Positions 9,297 through 20,091 of a stretch of DNA of 37,409 nucleotides are shown here, in pieces. Location of the stretch: NCBI GenBank assembly GCA_036939975.1, contig JALLPB010000004.1:1-37409 (forward strand). The letters run 5' to 3'. Position numbers and translations under genes: made by a program. The notes under the pieces were generated by a model. That model worked only from the letters and a program-made list of their open reading frames with translations, was not told the origin of the DNA and did no database searches. Each line of letters begins with the position of its first letter. Within the stretch, counting starts at the first letter, position 1. This DNA comes from Cyclostephanos tholiformis (taxonomy: Eukaryota > Bacillariophyta > Thalassiosirophyceae > Thalassiosirales > Thalassiosiraceae).

Positions 9297-11258
9297 ATGA
9301 AGAACTATGGAATTATCTCAGCTGCCAATCTTCCACTGAACATGGCAGGCAATCAAGCTCCTTTTAACCTGGTGTCATTAGCACAATCTGCCCTAGCATC
9401 GTCCAAAGCATTGCCTGTACCCAATTGGGCACATACTTCTGGTGACGGCGGCGACGTCGTTGCACCGAGCTCGTCGGATGATGTCTCCGCCGGCTTCTCT
9501 CCTACTTACTCCACTCCTCGCGAAGCATCCGCCGCATACCAGTCAGGATTATTGAAATCTGATTCAAAAATCTCATCGAGCCATCCAAAAATGAGGTTGG
9601 CTATTCGCTATCTACTAGAAGAGGAGGGCACTGATATTCATTTGCATGGATGGCCAACTGATGGCGAGGACTTGTTCTTGTGTTGGATCAATCAAGATGG
9701 CGTCCCTCACCACTTTCGCAGGATGCGCCCCCTTCGTTACGTGGGTGGGGTCAACCATTCAAATTTGCCAACGGCGTCCCAATATCGCAATGCCACAATA
9801 TTGGTAAATGAAAATGATCTTATTGAGACTACTTTCCCAGGTCACGCTTTTGTCTTTTGCCGCAAAGTCGAGTATGGATACAATGATACGAGTGTTGAGG
9901 GTCAAGATGGACATGATCCGATAGTATTCTACGAAAACAATATGACCTATTTTTTGCGCAAAGTCAAGAAATCAGACAAAGAGGAAGACGGTTTCATTTG
10001 CGAGAAATATTTGGTTGTGGGAGGATACCGCCCAGGCCCAATGTCAAAAGTAACGGAGGACGAAGATGAAAACTCTAGATCAGAGTATTCTGAAATGGAA
10101 AGTGTCGGAGGTGATGGTGGTCATGAAATAGAAAGTGAAGGAGATGATGGTACCCTCGAATGCAGAATTGAACAAAGTGATGACGAAAGTGACGGGGATA
10201 GCTGTGACGAGGACTATCTTGTTCAGCTTGTAACGATCCTTTGCGTTAGTAAGGATATGAATGCAAACAGTCAACTATCTCAAAATGAACACCAAAATAC
10301 AATGGCAAAACACGAATCAGAAACCCATGACTGCAGTCCTCCATCAAAGGTGCTTTGCTGCTCTAGTGATTGCTTTCAGACCGTACCGTTTTTACGCGGT
10401 CTGATGTACGCAAAGACCCGCGATACACGTGCATTTGTCGCATCAGGGACTGATTTTTTCAGCGATAATCCATCGTCAGAGGATCTGGCACTATCAATAT
10501 CGGTGTGCATTTCTCGTCTCGATCCTACTCCATTGGACACATCTATGAAATTTTATGACGAAGTCATTCTGGGAGGTTGGCCATGCCGTATCGAACCGGG
10601 ATGTTTCCCCGCCGACATGACCTTACCCTCAAACGGTCGTAATTTGCTACGTATGCGATTCGAATTAGACTTGATGGCCGCGTCACTTTCTTTGCCTGTC
10701 AAAGCACGGGCGAAGCTGAAAAATTGCACGCCCATTTGGATAAACAAGTCCCAGAGCTACGGTCCTAAGGCGGCACCCGTTCATGCTCGGGATGCTTGCT
10801 TTCATCCTGGAGCCGGTTGGCTAAAAAGGGTGGGTATGAGTAAAAAAAAATGTGGTGGCGTTGAATTTTTCGATGCCAAACATTACCTGTCTGATTGCGA
10901 TCTTTGGGGACCGGGTGGTCTCATACTGCATGAGTTGAGCCACGCTTGGCATTCAAAATTCGTCAAAGACGGTTACAACAACAAGGAAATTATAAATGTC
11001 TACAAGAAGGCAATGAAAGAGGGATTGTACGATAGCGTTCGCGTTCGCGGTCCTCAGGGCCCGATGGCGAAGGCATATGCATGCCAGAACCAAATGGAAT
11101 ACTTCGCGGAGCTGAGCGTGGCATTTTTGGGTGGGCTAGATGAGGAAGAGCACAACAAGTGGTATCCATTCAACAGGTCTCAGCTAAGAGAGCATGACCC
11201 GAGAGCTTTTGCCATGTTGTGCCGTATGTGGGGACTAGATATCGAAGAACAATGTTGA
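9297..11258 (+). CDS. VHL-beta-like / HExxH zinc metallopeptidase fusion protein
   Basis: A 653-aa single-exon protein. Residues ~125-190 resemble the von Hippel-Lindau beta domain: FLCWINQDGVPHHF, then a Pro/Gly loop, then ETTFPGHAFVF, matching the W-x-N/D-x-D-G and T-x-x-G-H-x-F pattern. An acidic linker (~243-305) follows. The C-terminal third is a zincin: HELSH at 545-549 inside LILHELSHAWH, then EYFAEL at 601-606 supplying the likely third zinc ligand, and a conserved tail, FNRSQLREHDPRAFAMLCRMW. The HExxH...(F)AE arrangement is like the uncharacterised eukaryotic peptidases distantly related to the anthrax lethal factor catalytic (ATLF) fold; this is fold-level similarity only. Codon use is AT-richer and free of the GAC runs of its neighbours, which might mean different ancestry. 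No signal peptide is seen. The VHL assignment is the less certain half. Confidence 0.75.
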   Translation: MKNYGIISAANLPLNMAGNQAPFNLVSLAQSALASSKALPVPNWAHTSGDGGDVVAPSSSDDVSAGFSPTYSTPREASAAYQSGLLKSDSKISSSHPKMRLAIRYLLEEEGTDIHLHGWPTDGEDLFLCWINQDGVPHHFRRMRPLRYVGGVNHSNLPTASQYRNATILVNENDLIETTFPGHAFVFCRKVEYGYNDTSVEGQDGHDPIVFYENNMTYFLRKVKKSDKEEDGFICEKYLVVGGYRPGPMSKVTEDEDENSRSEYSEMESVGGDGGHEIESEGDDGTLECRIEQSDDESDGDSCDEDYLVQLVTILCVSKDMNANSQLSQNEHQNTMAKHESETHDCSPPSKVLCCSSDCFQTVPFLRGLMYAKTRDTRAFVASGTDFFSDNPSSEDLALSISVCISRLDPTPLDTSMKFYDEVILGGWPCRIEPGCFPADMTLPSNGRNLLRMRFELDLMAASLSLPVKARAKLKNCTPIWINKSQSYGPKAAPVHARDACFHPGAGWLKRVGMSKKKCGGVEFFDAKHYLSDCDLWGPGGLILHELSHAWHSKFVKDGYNNKEIINVYKKAMKEGLYDSVRVRGPQGPMAKAYACQNQMEYFAELSVAFLGGLDEEEHNKWYPFNRSQLREHDPRAFAMLCRMWGLDIEEQC

Positions 11259-11771
11259 ATTTTATTTGACATAGGAGTATTAACTAATCGACTGATTTGC
11301 GTTAAAGAGACTCAAACAACTCAATTATATTGCAAGGTTACCAATTGTACCACTTCAGGCTTGGGAGATTACCTTCTCCATCATCTATTGCAGTTTATTG
11401 ATCTCACCAACATTCAGTATGGTTGATGAGAGTTCGAGAATTCACTCTCTCGCTCTCTGGACTTCTTAGTAATACTAATTCCTACGATAACTTCACGACA
11501 TATCACGATCAGACACACACATTTTTTCGGTGAGGTCGTCGCCAATAATCCATCTCTCAATACAAAAAACAATATCGTACGATACTTATCATAAGAGGAG
11601 TAGGTAGGATACCTAGTTAGCCACATATTATTTAACCACAAGGGAGTCGTCTTAAATGCCAATGGCCCTGGCCAGTCAGCGCAGCAGTCAGGGACCGCCT
11701 GAGAGGAATGTCTCTCCTTCCAATGATTTATTATTAATGAACTCTGTTGCAAAACATCTCCCAACTGCGCC
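11259..11771. other. Intergenic region without a recognised feature
   Basis: This holds the 3' flank of the metallopeptidase gene and the 5' flank of the BTB-like gene, which have the same orientation. The sequence is AT-rich. A minus-strand frame at 11414-11857 overlaps the start of the next gene and shows no domain, so I treat it as chance. Confidence 0.6.
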
Positions 11772-13808
11772 ATGATCCCGTCGATCACCATCCCCCCCTC
11801 CGCCAGGGATGCCGCGAAGGAGACGACGGAGGAGGTTATGAAGGCTCTGGATTCCAAGATGAGGGCCTTCCAATCCCTCTACTCGCAGGTCAGCTGTACC
11901 GACCTGTTGGCGATCAAGCACCAGGTCGCGGACTGCGTCCCCCTCGTCGGGGGGGGAAACGACGTCGCGCTGAACTGGCGGTCGGACCCGTTCCTTTCCA
12001 TGAGCGACCTGACCCTGAACGTGTACGACGGCAGGGACGACGGTCAGCCCACGCCCTACTACGCGCACACGCTGTTGCTGGCACACGGGGGGAGGAAGTC
12101 GTGCCTAGTCGACGAGCAGGTGCGGAGTCAGCGAAGGAGGGCGGGACGGAACGCCGCCCCCGGGATCGTAAGGAGGGCGGCGCACGACGTGCTAAAACGA
12201 CAGAATAGCAATTTAAGCAGCAACGAGGGCGGGGGAAATGGCGTGATCGCCGAGTATAGGGTGGACATACACGTCCCGGCCCTCGCGGCGAGGCACGTGC
12301 CGCTATTCCTCGACTACGTGTACGGCTCGTCGCTCAGGCTCACCACGTCCAATGCCGCCCCGCTGCGGTACCTCTCGAACAGGTTCGATTGTCGCGACTT
12401 ACACAGGGAGGTGACGTCCTCGTTCATACCGCGGGATCTCAACCTATCCACCGCGCCGCGATATTGCGCGATGGCGGACGAATTGAGCGATCACGAATTG
12501 CGCGACAGGGCCGTGCGGTACATGGCGGAGCGATTCGACGATATCGACATCGACGCGCTTGGGTGTATGGTCCCCCGTCTCATGAGGAGGCTGTTGCAAT
12601 GCGAGCGATTGGCGTGCGATAGTAGCGAGCGCGTTAGCGAGAAGGTGGCGGAATACCTCCGCCTCGCGGATTACGGGATGCCATCGTCCGACGAGGACAG
12701 GACCGATCGTCCCGCCGTTTCGGTAATCAACGACGGCGAGAGGGGATGCCGGGGGATAGAACGAGTTCCGTCGTCGTCGTCGTCGTCGTCGTTGACGGAC
12801 GAGGATTTCTACTGGCTAACGCACTGCCAGATCATGCCCAAAATCTCGCCGAGGGAGGCGCTCTTTTACCTCGCCCACGGCGCTCGGTATCCCAGCGTGA
12901 TGGTCGAGATCGGATCCGGATCGCTCAAATCGCGTTGCATCGCCGCCTGTGCGGACCCTCGCGTCATGGACAGGCTAGCGTCGCACGTGGAGCGTGCGGG
13001 AGATGCCATGAACGACCCCCCCCTCGACGCGTACGATAATATGCACACGGATATGAAGGTGGAATTGCTCGAATCGATGATGATCGCGGCGAGGAGGATG
13101 ATGGCGGAGAAGGATAGGAAATACGCACGACGCGAGGAGATGGAACGCGAAGCGCGGCTGTCGGATGAGATCATGTACAAGAGCAACGAGGGGATATCGA
13201 CGTCCCCGATCGACGATGACGGCGGCGGCCGTGGCGGCGAAATCTCGAAGGCGGTCGTGCTAGGTTGCGGCGTCGCTCCCGCTAACGGAATATACCACTC
13301 CATCACCCCTCGAAAGTGTCGGACGTCGATGTCCGAGAACGACTACAACTGGCTCCCCGGAAGCCATCGACGTAGTCGTCGCGGCGACGCCATTGGGGTC
13401 GACGTCGTCTACGAACGGAAGGCTGTGTGGCGCGGTAGACGGGTCGCATTCGTTATATACCCCGTGACCTCCGGTCAGTTCTACGTGCAGTACAAAATTG
13501 GTGTGCGGCTGCAGGATAACGACGACGACGGCGACGATGACAACCTTCGCGAGGCTTCGACAACGACGAGGGTATTGTACAACTCCCCGAAGATCGTGGT
13601 GACCGACACGGCAAGCGTCGATCGAGTAATCACCGTCATTATACCCGAACAGGACTGGGAGGTAGAGGACGACGACGACGAGTTCGTGGGAGGAGGACTG
13701 CACCCGCCTCCGCAGTTCGTGGGGAGGGTGGAACGGCCGATGCCGTCGGGGTTGAATAAAAGTCTGATGGATTCCCCTTCGCCGGAGAGGGGTGGTTGGG
13801 TCTCATGA
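11772..13808 (+). CDS. BTB/BACK-like domain protein
   Basis: A 678-aa protein. Residues ~78-220 fit a BTB/POZ fold with an insertion: SDLTLNVYDG, then YYAHTLLLAHGGRKS (the buried His-Lys/Arg helix region), then VDIHVPALAARHVPLFLDYVYGSS (the Y-x-G at the end of the BTB sheet), then LRYLSNRFDCRDLHREV. This is followed by alpha-helical, BACK-like sequence (AMADELSDHELRDRAVRYMAERF). The second half has another helical segment beginning DEDFYWLTHCQIMP, a charged coiled-coil-like stretch near 435-470, and a beta-rich C-terminal region of unknown type. Such proteins often serve as Cullin-3 adaptors, but nothing here shows a partner. The ~40-residue insertion inside the BTB fold and the TCG-encoded Ser run (~334-340) are unusual. 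Confidence 0.68.
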   Translation: MIPSITIPPSARDAAKETTEEVMKALDSKMRAFQSLYSQVSCTDLLAIKHQVADCVPLVGGGNDVALNWRSDPFLSMSDLTLNVYDGRDDGQPTPYYAHTLLLAHGGRKSCLVDEQVRSQRRRAGRNAAPGIVRRAAHDVLKRQNSNLSSNEGGGNGVIAEYRVDIHVPALAARHVPLFLDYVYGSSLRLTTSNAAPLRYLSNRFDCRDLHREVTSSFIPRDLNLSTAPRYCAMADELSDHELRDRAVRYMAERFDDIDIDALGCMVPRLMRRLLQCERLACDSSERVSEKVAEYLRLADYGMPSSDEDRTDRPAVSVINDGERGCRGIERVPSSSSSSSLTDEDFYWLTHCQIMPKISPREALFYLAHGARYPSVMVEIGSGSLKSRCIAACADPRVMDRLASHVERAGDAMNDPPLDAYDNMHTDMKVELLESMMIAARRMMAEKDRKYARREEMEREARLSDEIMYKSNEGISTSPIDDDGGGRGGEISKAVVLGCGVAPANGIYHSITPRKCRTSMSENDYNWLPGSHRRSRRGDAIGVDVVYERKAVWRGRRVAFVIYPVTSGQFYVQYKIGVRLQDNDDDGDDDNLREASTTTRVLYNSPKIVVTDTASVDRVITVIIPEQDWEVEDDDDEFVGGGLHPPPQFVGRVERPMPSGLNKSLMDSPSPERGGWVS

Positions 13809-14039
13809 ATCGACGCATTTTGGTGACGCTGCGACCGAGGGACGCATATGATTTTCCACGCTCGTGGGCCCGCAACGCTGCGAGGTGGTACCAGTGACGA
13901 TTGAAACTAGGTAGCGATTTAGATTTCACCATGAAGTAAGACAATGTTGTACACATTATCTACCATATTTACATAGACTCCTCCTGACTTCCTCTTCTTT
14001 TTCATGTGGTGCTTATTCGCACTTTTTTGTCCCTCATAG

Positions 14040-17000
14040 ACATTATCTTTGGGGATTGGTCACAGTCAGGTCATCGCCCTCTTCTACTGCAGATTTTGAC
14101 ATCGTCATCATCATGGTTGTAGTAGCTGTCATCCTCTACGTCACAAGCAATAGCATCAGGAAAATCCCTCATGATCTTTTTCACCTATTGTGTCATATTT
14201 ATTTTTACTTTGTTTGTTGATGAAAAATCGAAAGCCATCCCAAGGTAGTCGTGCTACATTCTGGTGCTTTCTGTAAAGTTATCTCCATAGAATCCTTTAG
14301 TTCTTGCAGGAGCATTTTAATCTCCTTCATATTCTTATGGCTAATCATTAAGTCATCAACATGCCATCTAAGAGTCATTTAATCCCATCAATGAGTTTGT
14401 TTGGCTCAGCCAGCATCCCATTCATCTTCATAATAACGATGTCCTCATTATCTGTTTGTAGAAAGCTCCAGGAATTTCATTGTTGGTACTTCCCTCCTCT
14501 CACGTGTATCGATTGCTGACATGATAAAAACTAATTCTACAGCTTCATCTTTGGCAATGTGATCCCATTGTACACTCTCATTTGTGCAGGATCTTGCTTT
14601 CACATCCCCATTTCTCTTCTGTTCAAGAAATATTAATGATGAGAGTGCTTTGCTACATGGCTAGCAAGAACTCTTTCTCTTCCGCTATGGTGACATATAA
14701 CTCATAGTCATCATATTGCCTGTTTGTAATTCTCACGCATCCTGACCTTCTTGGAGGACTATCATCAGATCCATCAATTTTTACATTGAGTCTGTAATTG
14801 TCTTGATTTTTCCCTGCTGTGTTTGCTGCTCAATTTTAACCTTTTCCGAGATATCTTTGTCAATGTATTTTTCCATTATCTCATCATATTTGTCTGATGT
14901 GTCTCCACAACAGGGTTGAACTCCATCTCTGAGTTTTCAGCCGCCAGCATTGCTCTCTCTTCATCTTCGGATACTTAGTTCTAATATCTGCTCCTCTTCC
15001 ACCATGCTGTTTCCATCACCAGATTTTCATGTTGGGCAAGCATACCTGGAGCCTCTGCTGTGATATCTAGGAAAGGCAATTCTTCAGCATCCCTCTCCTC
15101 AATTCTCAAATATTTGTCCATGAATGTCACCAGACATTGCTCAGTCTTTTGATGCCCATTTTGCTACCTGTTTAATCACACTCTCAGTGATCCCTCTTGT
15201 GATGTTTCTTCCTGTTGACAACAGCATAAATTTATAACTTCCTTGCAAGTTTCCTGTGGGCCCAAGGTATGTACCCCATCTCATCCTGGGCTCCATTGTA
15301 TTTGTAATGTTGGGATCTGTATGCATATCACAATTTGATTCAAAAGGAGATTTGCAGTGCAGCATTGCATCAAGCTTGTGTCTGGACACCAACTCACATA
15401 AGCTTTATTTTTCAGATATCCCTGATTTGTTAACAGCTCAACCTCTATGGATGGACCTATCCATCCAATTTTTTTTAGGGCTTTGCAAAAGTGTAATAAT
15501 TTCTCCAAATTTGGTCCGCTCAGCTAGCCAAAGATACCAAAATTTAGCTGAACTCTTCAGCTACAATTGTGGCATTTTACATTTGCACACCACTTGTGGC
15601 ATCGATGACCTGAGTAGGGGCTCTGTTTTGGGTTACAAAAATCACAACTTTAACTAGCTAAAAAGTATTGTAATCACTAGCTAAAAGCTGTGTTTTTGTA
15701 GTGTTTGTTGTATTGCCACCATTGATTACCATGGCGGCCGCCGGGGCAATATGGTGCGAGCACTTGCCCGGTGGTGGCATTTAGGGGCTTTGCTTGAAGC
15801 TACTGAAATGCTCCATCGGGAAATGTGACTCACGTTGTATCCGCCCGGTGGCATGGTTGTCGCAATTGCCGTCAAGTTTGGCACATTTTACTAGGTAAAA
15901 ATAAATAAGCTAGCTAGATAAATATTTATTACTCCATTATTTTATCAAATTTAATAAATTGCTTTGGTAGAGCCCTCCCCTAACCCCTTGCCCGCATTGC
16001 CCGTGCACCAAAACCAGTGCTACTATCGAATTCACACTGCTGGAGGGGACAAAAGCTCACCATGGTAGGAATGTTTGTGTTTTGATTGTGGTTGTGTTTT
16101 TGTACCTTATTTGTACTGACTCCTATGTAGATAGTCTACGTGGCGGGAGTTTCATCATTCCCGCCAGAAGGCAAATAGAGGTTAAGCTGTTAAAGGGGAA
16201 GGAATTTAGCAACATGATGCAGAAATGCATCAGCTAAATGACCATGAGCTTGGGCAGTATCTTGTAAGGAAGCATGCTTATGGTCACTCTTGCTTGTTCT
16301 TTTATCACTTTAATCTTCTCTCTCCCACATGTTCTCATGCAGCTGTGGTATTTAGCATGATCCCAAGCAGAAGGTCCTTCAATTTTTTAAATTCCATATC
16401 CATAATTGATATTTCGATGATGAACTCCACCTTTCCATATTGTTTGGGCATGGCCAGAAAACATGTCATGTGTCCCATCATCATTTTATGAAGATTTTTC
16501 ACACATGCAGCAGTACACATTTGAAATTTTTTTCTGTGATGATTGTTTTTTTCATTGAAACTCATTGGGCTCCATAGAAATCCCATATGTTTTGGGGGGG
16601 GTACCAAAACCATTGTTTTTCATGGTTTAGCAACTTGCTTTTCAATTGAATTCTTTTCCAACAAAATCAACCCCCACACAAAAATGCCCCAGTACAATCG
16701 ACGCACAAGAAGCTGAACTTTCCAAATCACATTTGATCATCCCTAAATTTGATTTGGACGCAGCTATGCAGCTTCTCAAAGTCAAAAATATCAGAAAATA
16801 ATGGGTTTTACATTTGGCTGCAGCCTAAGGATATTCTCAACACTCATTCTATGCTATTATCTAGTCACTTTGCCATTCTGGATGGTAAAAACTCAATTGC
16901 TACTAGACTTATTCCTCTTGAGGAGGTTACTAAAAAAGATAAGCCATTGATGAACATAATGTCAGCCACGATCGTCACATATTTATGCATTTTGACAAAG

Positions 17001-17700
17001 TCATGAGGGATTTTCACATAGTTCACTTAGATCTGGTCATCTTGCCCCTGAGATTAGCAATGTCCGGTCCAAAAATTTGGTTAGCATTTTTGACAGCATG
17101 CATGGTGACTGGGCAATTGGCAATAAGTTTTCATGCACCATTCCTTCAAAACCCCTGTTGGTGGGGTTCCCAATCATACATTGGAATCTTCTTGCTTCTT
17201 AGGCCAGCTTGATTTTGTGCTTGGTAAACCCTTCATACTTTATTCATTTGGTAGCCACCATCAACTCAATGATGTTGTCGATCACCTCTGTCTCAAATTG
17301 TTCATGCTCCTTATTCTCGTGGTCTGTGGTAGTTGTGGTAGTTACTGGCATATGGTGAACAGACACCCCATGCTCAACCATGTCCAAATAATGCAGTCTG
17401 CGCTTGCTTGGTTTGAACTCCTCCAACCCATGTGGAGTGTGTACCTGAAACACCCCTCCATAGTTTTTGCTGTCATAGATGTTACACAATGTTTTGCTGC
17501 CATGTGCTTGAGTGATAGAACGTGTTTGCTATGCTATTTGGATTGTGGTGCACTGTCATCTTTCCTTTAGCTCTCCCACCAGGTCTGTCTTGGTTGACCC
17601 TACATTGCAGTGGATGATGATGGGTTTATTACCCTTCCTGATGTTCTTGAGGAGCTTGACATTCGCCACTTGGTTTACCATATTCTAGTTATCCAGCAGC
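14040..17700 (-). pseudogene. copia Pol remnant (protease, integrase, reverse transcriptase)
   Basis: Traces on the minus strand, high to low coordinate: protease (LLLDN near 17690, LLKNIRKGNKPIIIHCN, then STKTDLVGE), the linker GGVFQVHTPHGLEEF (17244-17489), zinc-binding and pre-core sequence (MIGNPTNRGFEGMV), integrase core (ADIMFINGLSFLVTSSRGIS near 16900, then KVIKEQARVTISMLPYKILP near 16300), the connection TGNLQGSYKFMLLSTGRNIT (~15230), and reverse transcriptase with the catalytic WHVDDLMISH at about 14350-14366 followed by LGM-type sequence. Stops and frame changes occur throughout and RNase H is missing, so it is not functional. The integrase is interrupted at a Pro-Phe-Asn position by copy B of the TTAA element. 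Confidence 0.85.
15434..16189. mobile_element. TTAA-flanked non-autonomous element (piggyBac-type MITE), copy B
   Basis: The 756-bp element is bounded by exact TTAA duplications at 15430-15433 and 16190-16193. Its 15-bp terminal inverted repeats read CAGCTCAACCTCTAT (left) and CAGCTTAACCTCTAT (right, inverted), with one mismatch. Just inside the right end is a perfect 8-bp hairpin, TGGCGGGA/TCCCGCCA (16141-16166). No ORF of substance is present. Deleting the element plus one TTAA rejoins the copia integrase in frame (LLNSFP, then NKSGISEK), which shows that the boundaries are exact and that the insertion came after the copia element. Mobilisation by a piggyBac-type transposase is inferred from the TTAA. 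Confidence 0.9.
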
Positions 17701-17899
17701 AGGTAATTCTCTTATACCACTCCTTTCATTTTTTCTTCATTGGACAAACAGATTCTCCTCTTTGTCATCATCATCCTTGCCAACAGTGGCATGCACTTGG
17801 TCATTTCCTTGCTTCTTGTTTGCTTCTCCTTTTGATCAATACTCCTGGGAAAAATGTCCCTTCTTCCCGCCCTTCTTCCATGTGATAACATTGCTCCTT

Positions 17900-18592
17900 C
17901 CTCCCCTCCTTGATGTCACATGTGCCTGTTCCATCTGAGTGGAGGTATAGGATATGAACAACCTTCGGACTGCTGGGTTACTTGCTCATCCTCCCTGTCA
18001 CATAACTCTCAGCCATGCCATACTTGAGGTCACCGTATCTATCTTGATTTGCCCCATGAACCATGAGTGCAACAAGAAACTTGTCTCTCATGATCTTTCT
18101 GGCTTCCTTCTCTTCATTCTTCTGTTTTCACCATAGCTAGTTCCTTTTTGATCTAATAATTACGTGAACGTGAGTGATCCCACCCCACCATACTTCTCAA
18201 TTATTTCCACCAATGTGAGGAAATCTTCATGATAATCTGAGTTTGATTGCAAATGCTTCTGAAAGAAATCATTCAGTGCATCAAATTGACAATAGTACCC
18301 CTTGATAATTGTTAAGAGCAAGATCACATCATTATCATTCTTGCATGTGTTGTATCCACTTGTACCTTCTAGCTTGACTCTGAGCTTGTGGGAGCATTGG
18401 TTGTTCACCAGAGCCCATGCATTTGCTTTTTCTCTTCATATTTCTGCTCTCTCATATTCATGATTTTCCAGTCCTCTTCCAGGTGAACTTGGCCATCTCA
18501 AATTTGTCCTGATCAAAATTCCCTGCTTTGTCTAGGCACTTGCTCTTGTCTGGTTTCTTAGTCTTTGGCAGATCAAAGATGGGCTTAGTCAT
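17900..18592 (-). pseudogene. copia Gag remnant
   Basis: The start codon is at 18592-18590: MTKPIFDLPKTKKPDKSK and on through FDQDKFEMAKFTWK. A frame change then leads into a second block around 18160-18440 (CSHKLRVKLEGTSGYNTCKN, then YCQFDALNDFFQKHLQSNSD, then VEIIEKYGGVGSL). These match Gag of diatom copia elements, including the L-E-G-T/x-x-Y and Y-x-x-D-F segments. I did not place a zinc knuckle securely in the decayed sequence between here and the protease. Confidence 0.75.
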
Positions 18593-18627
18593 GTTTTGTT
18601 AGACTACATGTAATATTAAGGTACTTA

Positions 18628-18639
18628 GACCTCATACCA
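18628..18639 (-). other. copia primer-binding site and inner LTR edge
   Basis: On the minus strand this reads TGGTATGAGGTC, close to the initiator-tRNA complement TGGTATCAGAGC used by copia elements. It is preceded directly by CCATCA, a canonical CA LTR end, and lies 36 bp upstream of the Gag start codon. That spacing and order support a 5' LTR ending at 18640. Confidence 0.6.
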
Positions 18640-18854
18640 TGATGGGGACTGAAGTCCTACAGGTTTTGAGCCTCAAACAAAATTTTCCTTGCCGATGGCT
18701 TGGACAATTTGAGTGAATTCATTTGTTCAGATTATCTGATGGCTGATCTTGTGTGAATTTATTTGCCCTGCTCCCTAAGCCAAAACTATCCTCCTCAAAG
18801 CTGCATCGGAAATAATCAAGTCCTCCCACAACCAGCCGCCTTTCTGGCCCTGCC

Positions 18855-19991
18855 ATGAATTTGCACTCACGTACAACTTCCATCCTGCCTGTTCTACCTC
18901 AGTGCCACCCCCAGCAATCCCTCGGGAAGATGCCACCACCCGCCCCCCCCCCCCATATTGTACTATGGCTCATGCCCAGCCTGTCAATAGCCCTATGGCG
19001 AAACCACCATCCCCGTCTTTGGACACAAAATCACACAAATGAATCAGGCCGCTGTCTGGACATTGTGACCACCACCTCCACCATCCCTGTTGCAGGATTG
19101 GACAACTACAGCTCCAACCCAGCCAACAGGACACAGGAGAAGTACAACACACTCACTTTGACCAACAATTCACCCTACAATGATCCATGAACTCATGCTG
19201 CTTGGCATTGCCACTCCACCCAACGATCCTACCATTGATGGATCCATGACCATCCATGATACCATGATCATTGGCAGTCTCCCCGAGCATGACTGTATAA
19301 TGACTTTGGCCATAGCAGATGTCATTGACCTCCCCCGCACGGGTATGTTTTCTGCAACTTTGCCAACCAAAGACCCACTGCCTGAGCCTACATTAGTTGT
19401 TTTGATGATGCTTCTGTTGCAGACAACTAGCCAAACAATACTAGCCAGGCTGGATACCATGGACCACAAAATTAATGACCACAAATCCCAACAGAACACA
19501 AAACAGACTCTTCAGAGATCATGTGCTTAGATCAATGCATGGAGAACACATCAGAGCTGGATGATACACTCGGTTTGAAAATAAATAAAGCATCTGACAG
19601 CACTTTGGACCTAAAAGCAAACCTACAACATTTGTCAAAGAAGCTCACGGCGTTGGACTCAACCACCTCAACTCATCTGGATGAAATGATGATCAACACA
19701 TCCACTCACCTCAACAAATTTGCATTGCAAGATGATGCATGCCTCACGGAACTAGATAGGCAAACAGATGGTCTTGTTGCTGATCCTGTTGTTATGGACA
19801 ATGACAATGCAGGCACAGTCATCAACGTTGAAGGGACCGGTTTGTTTGCTGGCAACATCCACCCCCCTGTTGCTGGCCATGTTGGCACAGGTAACAACAC
19901 AGGCATGCCCCTTGGCATTAATGGGAGTGGTTTTACTGGGGACAACCAACCCCCTGTCACATCTCCACCACCACGGGTGGCCCCGGCATAA
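18855..19991 (+). pseudogene. Unidentified gag-like plus-strand ORFs
   Basis: Three consecutive plus-strand frames (18855-19190, 19180-19530, 19521-19991) abut with frame changes and read like one decayed protein. The middle and last parts carry heptad-rich helices (ILARLDTMDHKINDHKSQQ; LKANLQHLSKKLTALDS), followed by a Gly/Asn/Pro-rich tail ending in PPVTSPPPRVAPA. A Pro-rich start, central coiled coil and flexible Gly/Pro tail are the general style of retroelement Gag or ORF1 proteins, but I recognise no domain. It is opposite in orientation to the copia element and lies between its primer-binding site and a candidate LTR tip, so it may be a separate nested insertion. Confidence 0.4.
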
Positions 19992-20091
19992 ATCCTGTCT
20001 CCATGGATGTCTCCGGCGACACTCCAGCAAACATTGGACACTATGGATCCTTGGCTCAGTAATTGGCTATGACCCCCATCCCAGAACACCC

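Larger units (their letters stand above)
13960..18640 (-). mobile_element. Ty1/copia LTR retrotransposon, degenerate and 3'-truncated
   Basis: Read on the minus strand, the order is primer-binding site, Gag, protease, integrase, then reverse transcriptase, which is the copia order. The protein traces match the CoDi-type copia elements of diatoms. RNase H and a 3' LTR are not found; recognisable sequence stops near 14040, just beyond the neighbouring BTB gene. The element is riddled with stops and frameshifts and is split by a younger TTAA-type insertion at 15434-16189. It marks a boundary of base composition, since this region is far more AT-rich than the flanking genes. Confidence 0.88.
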
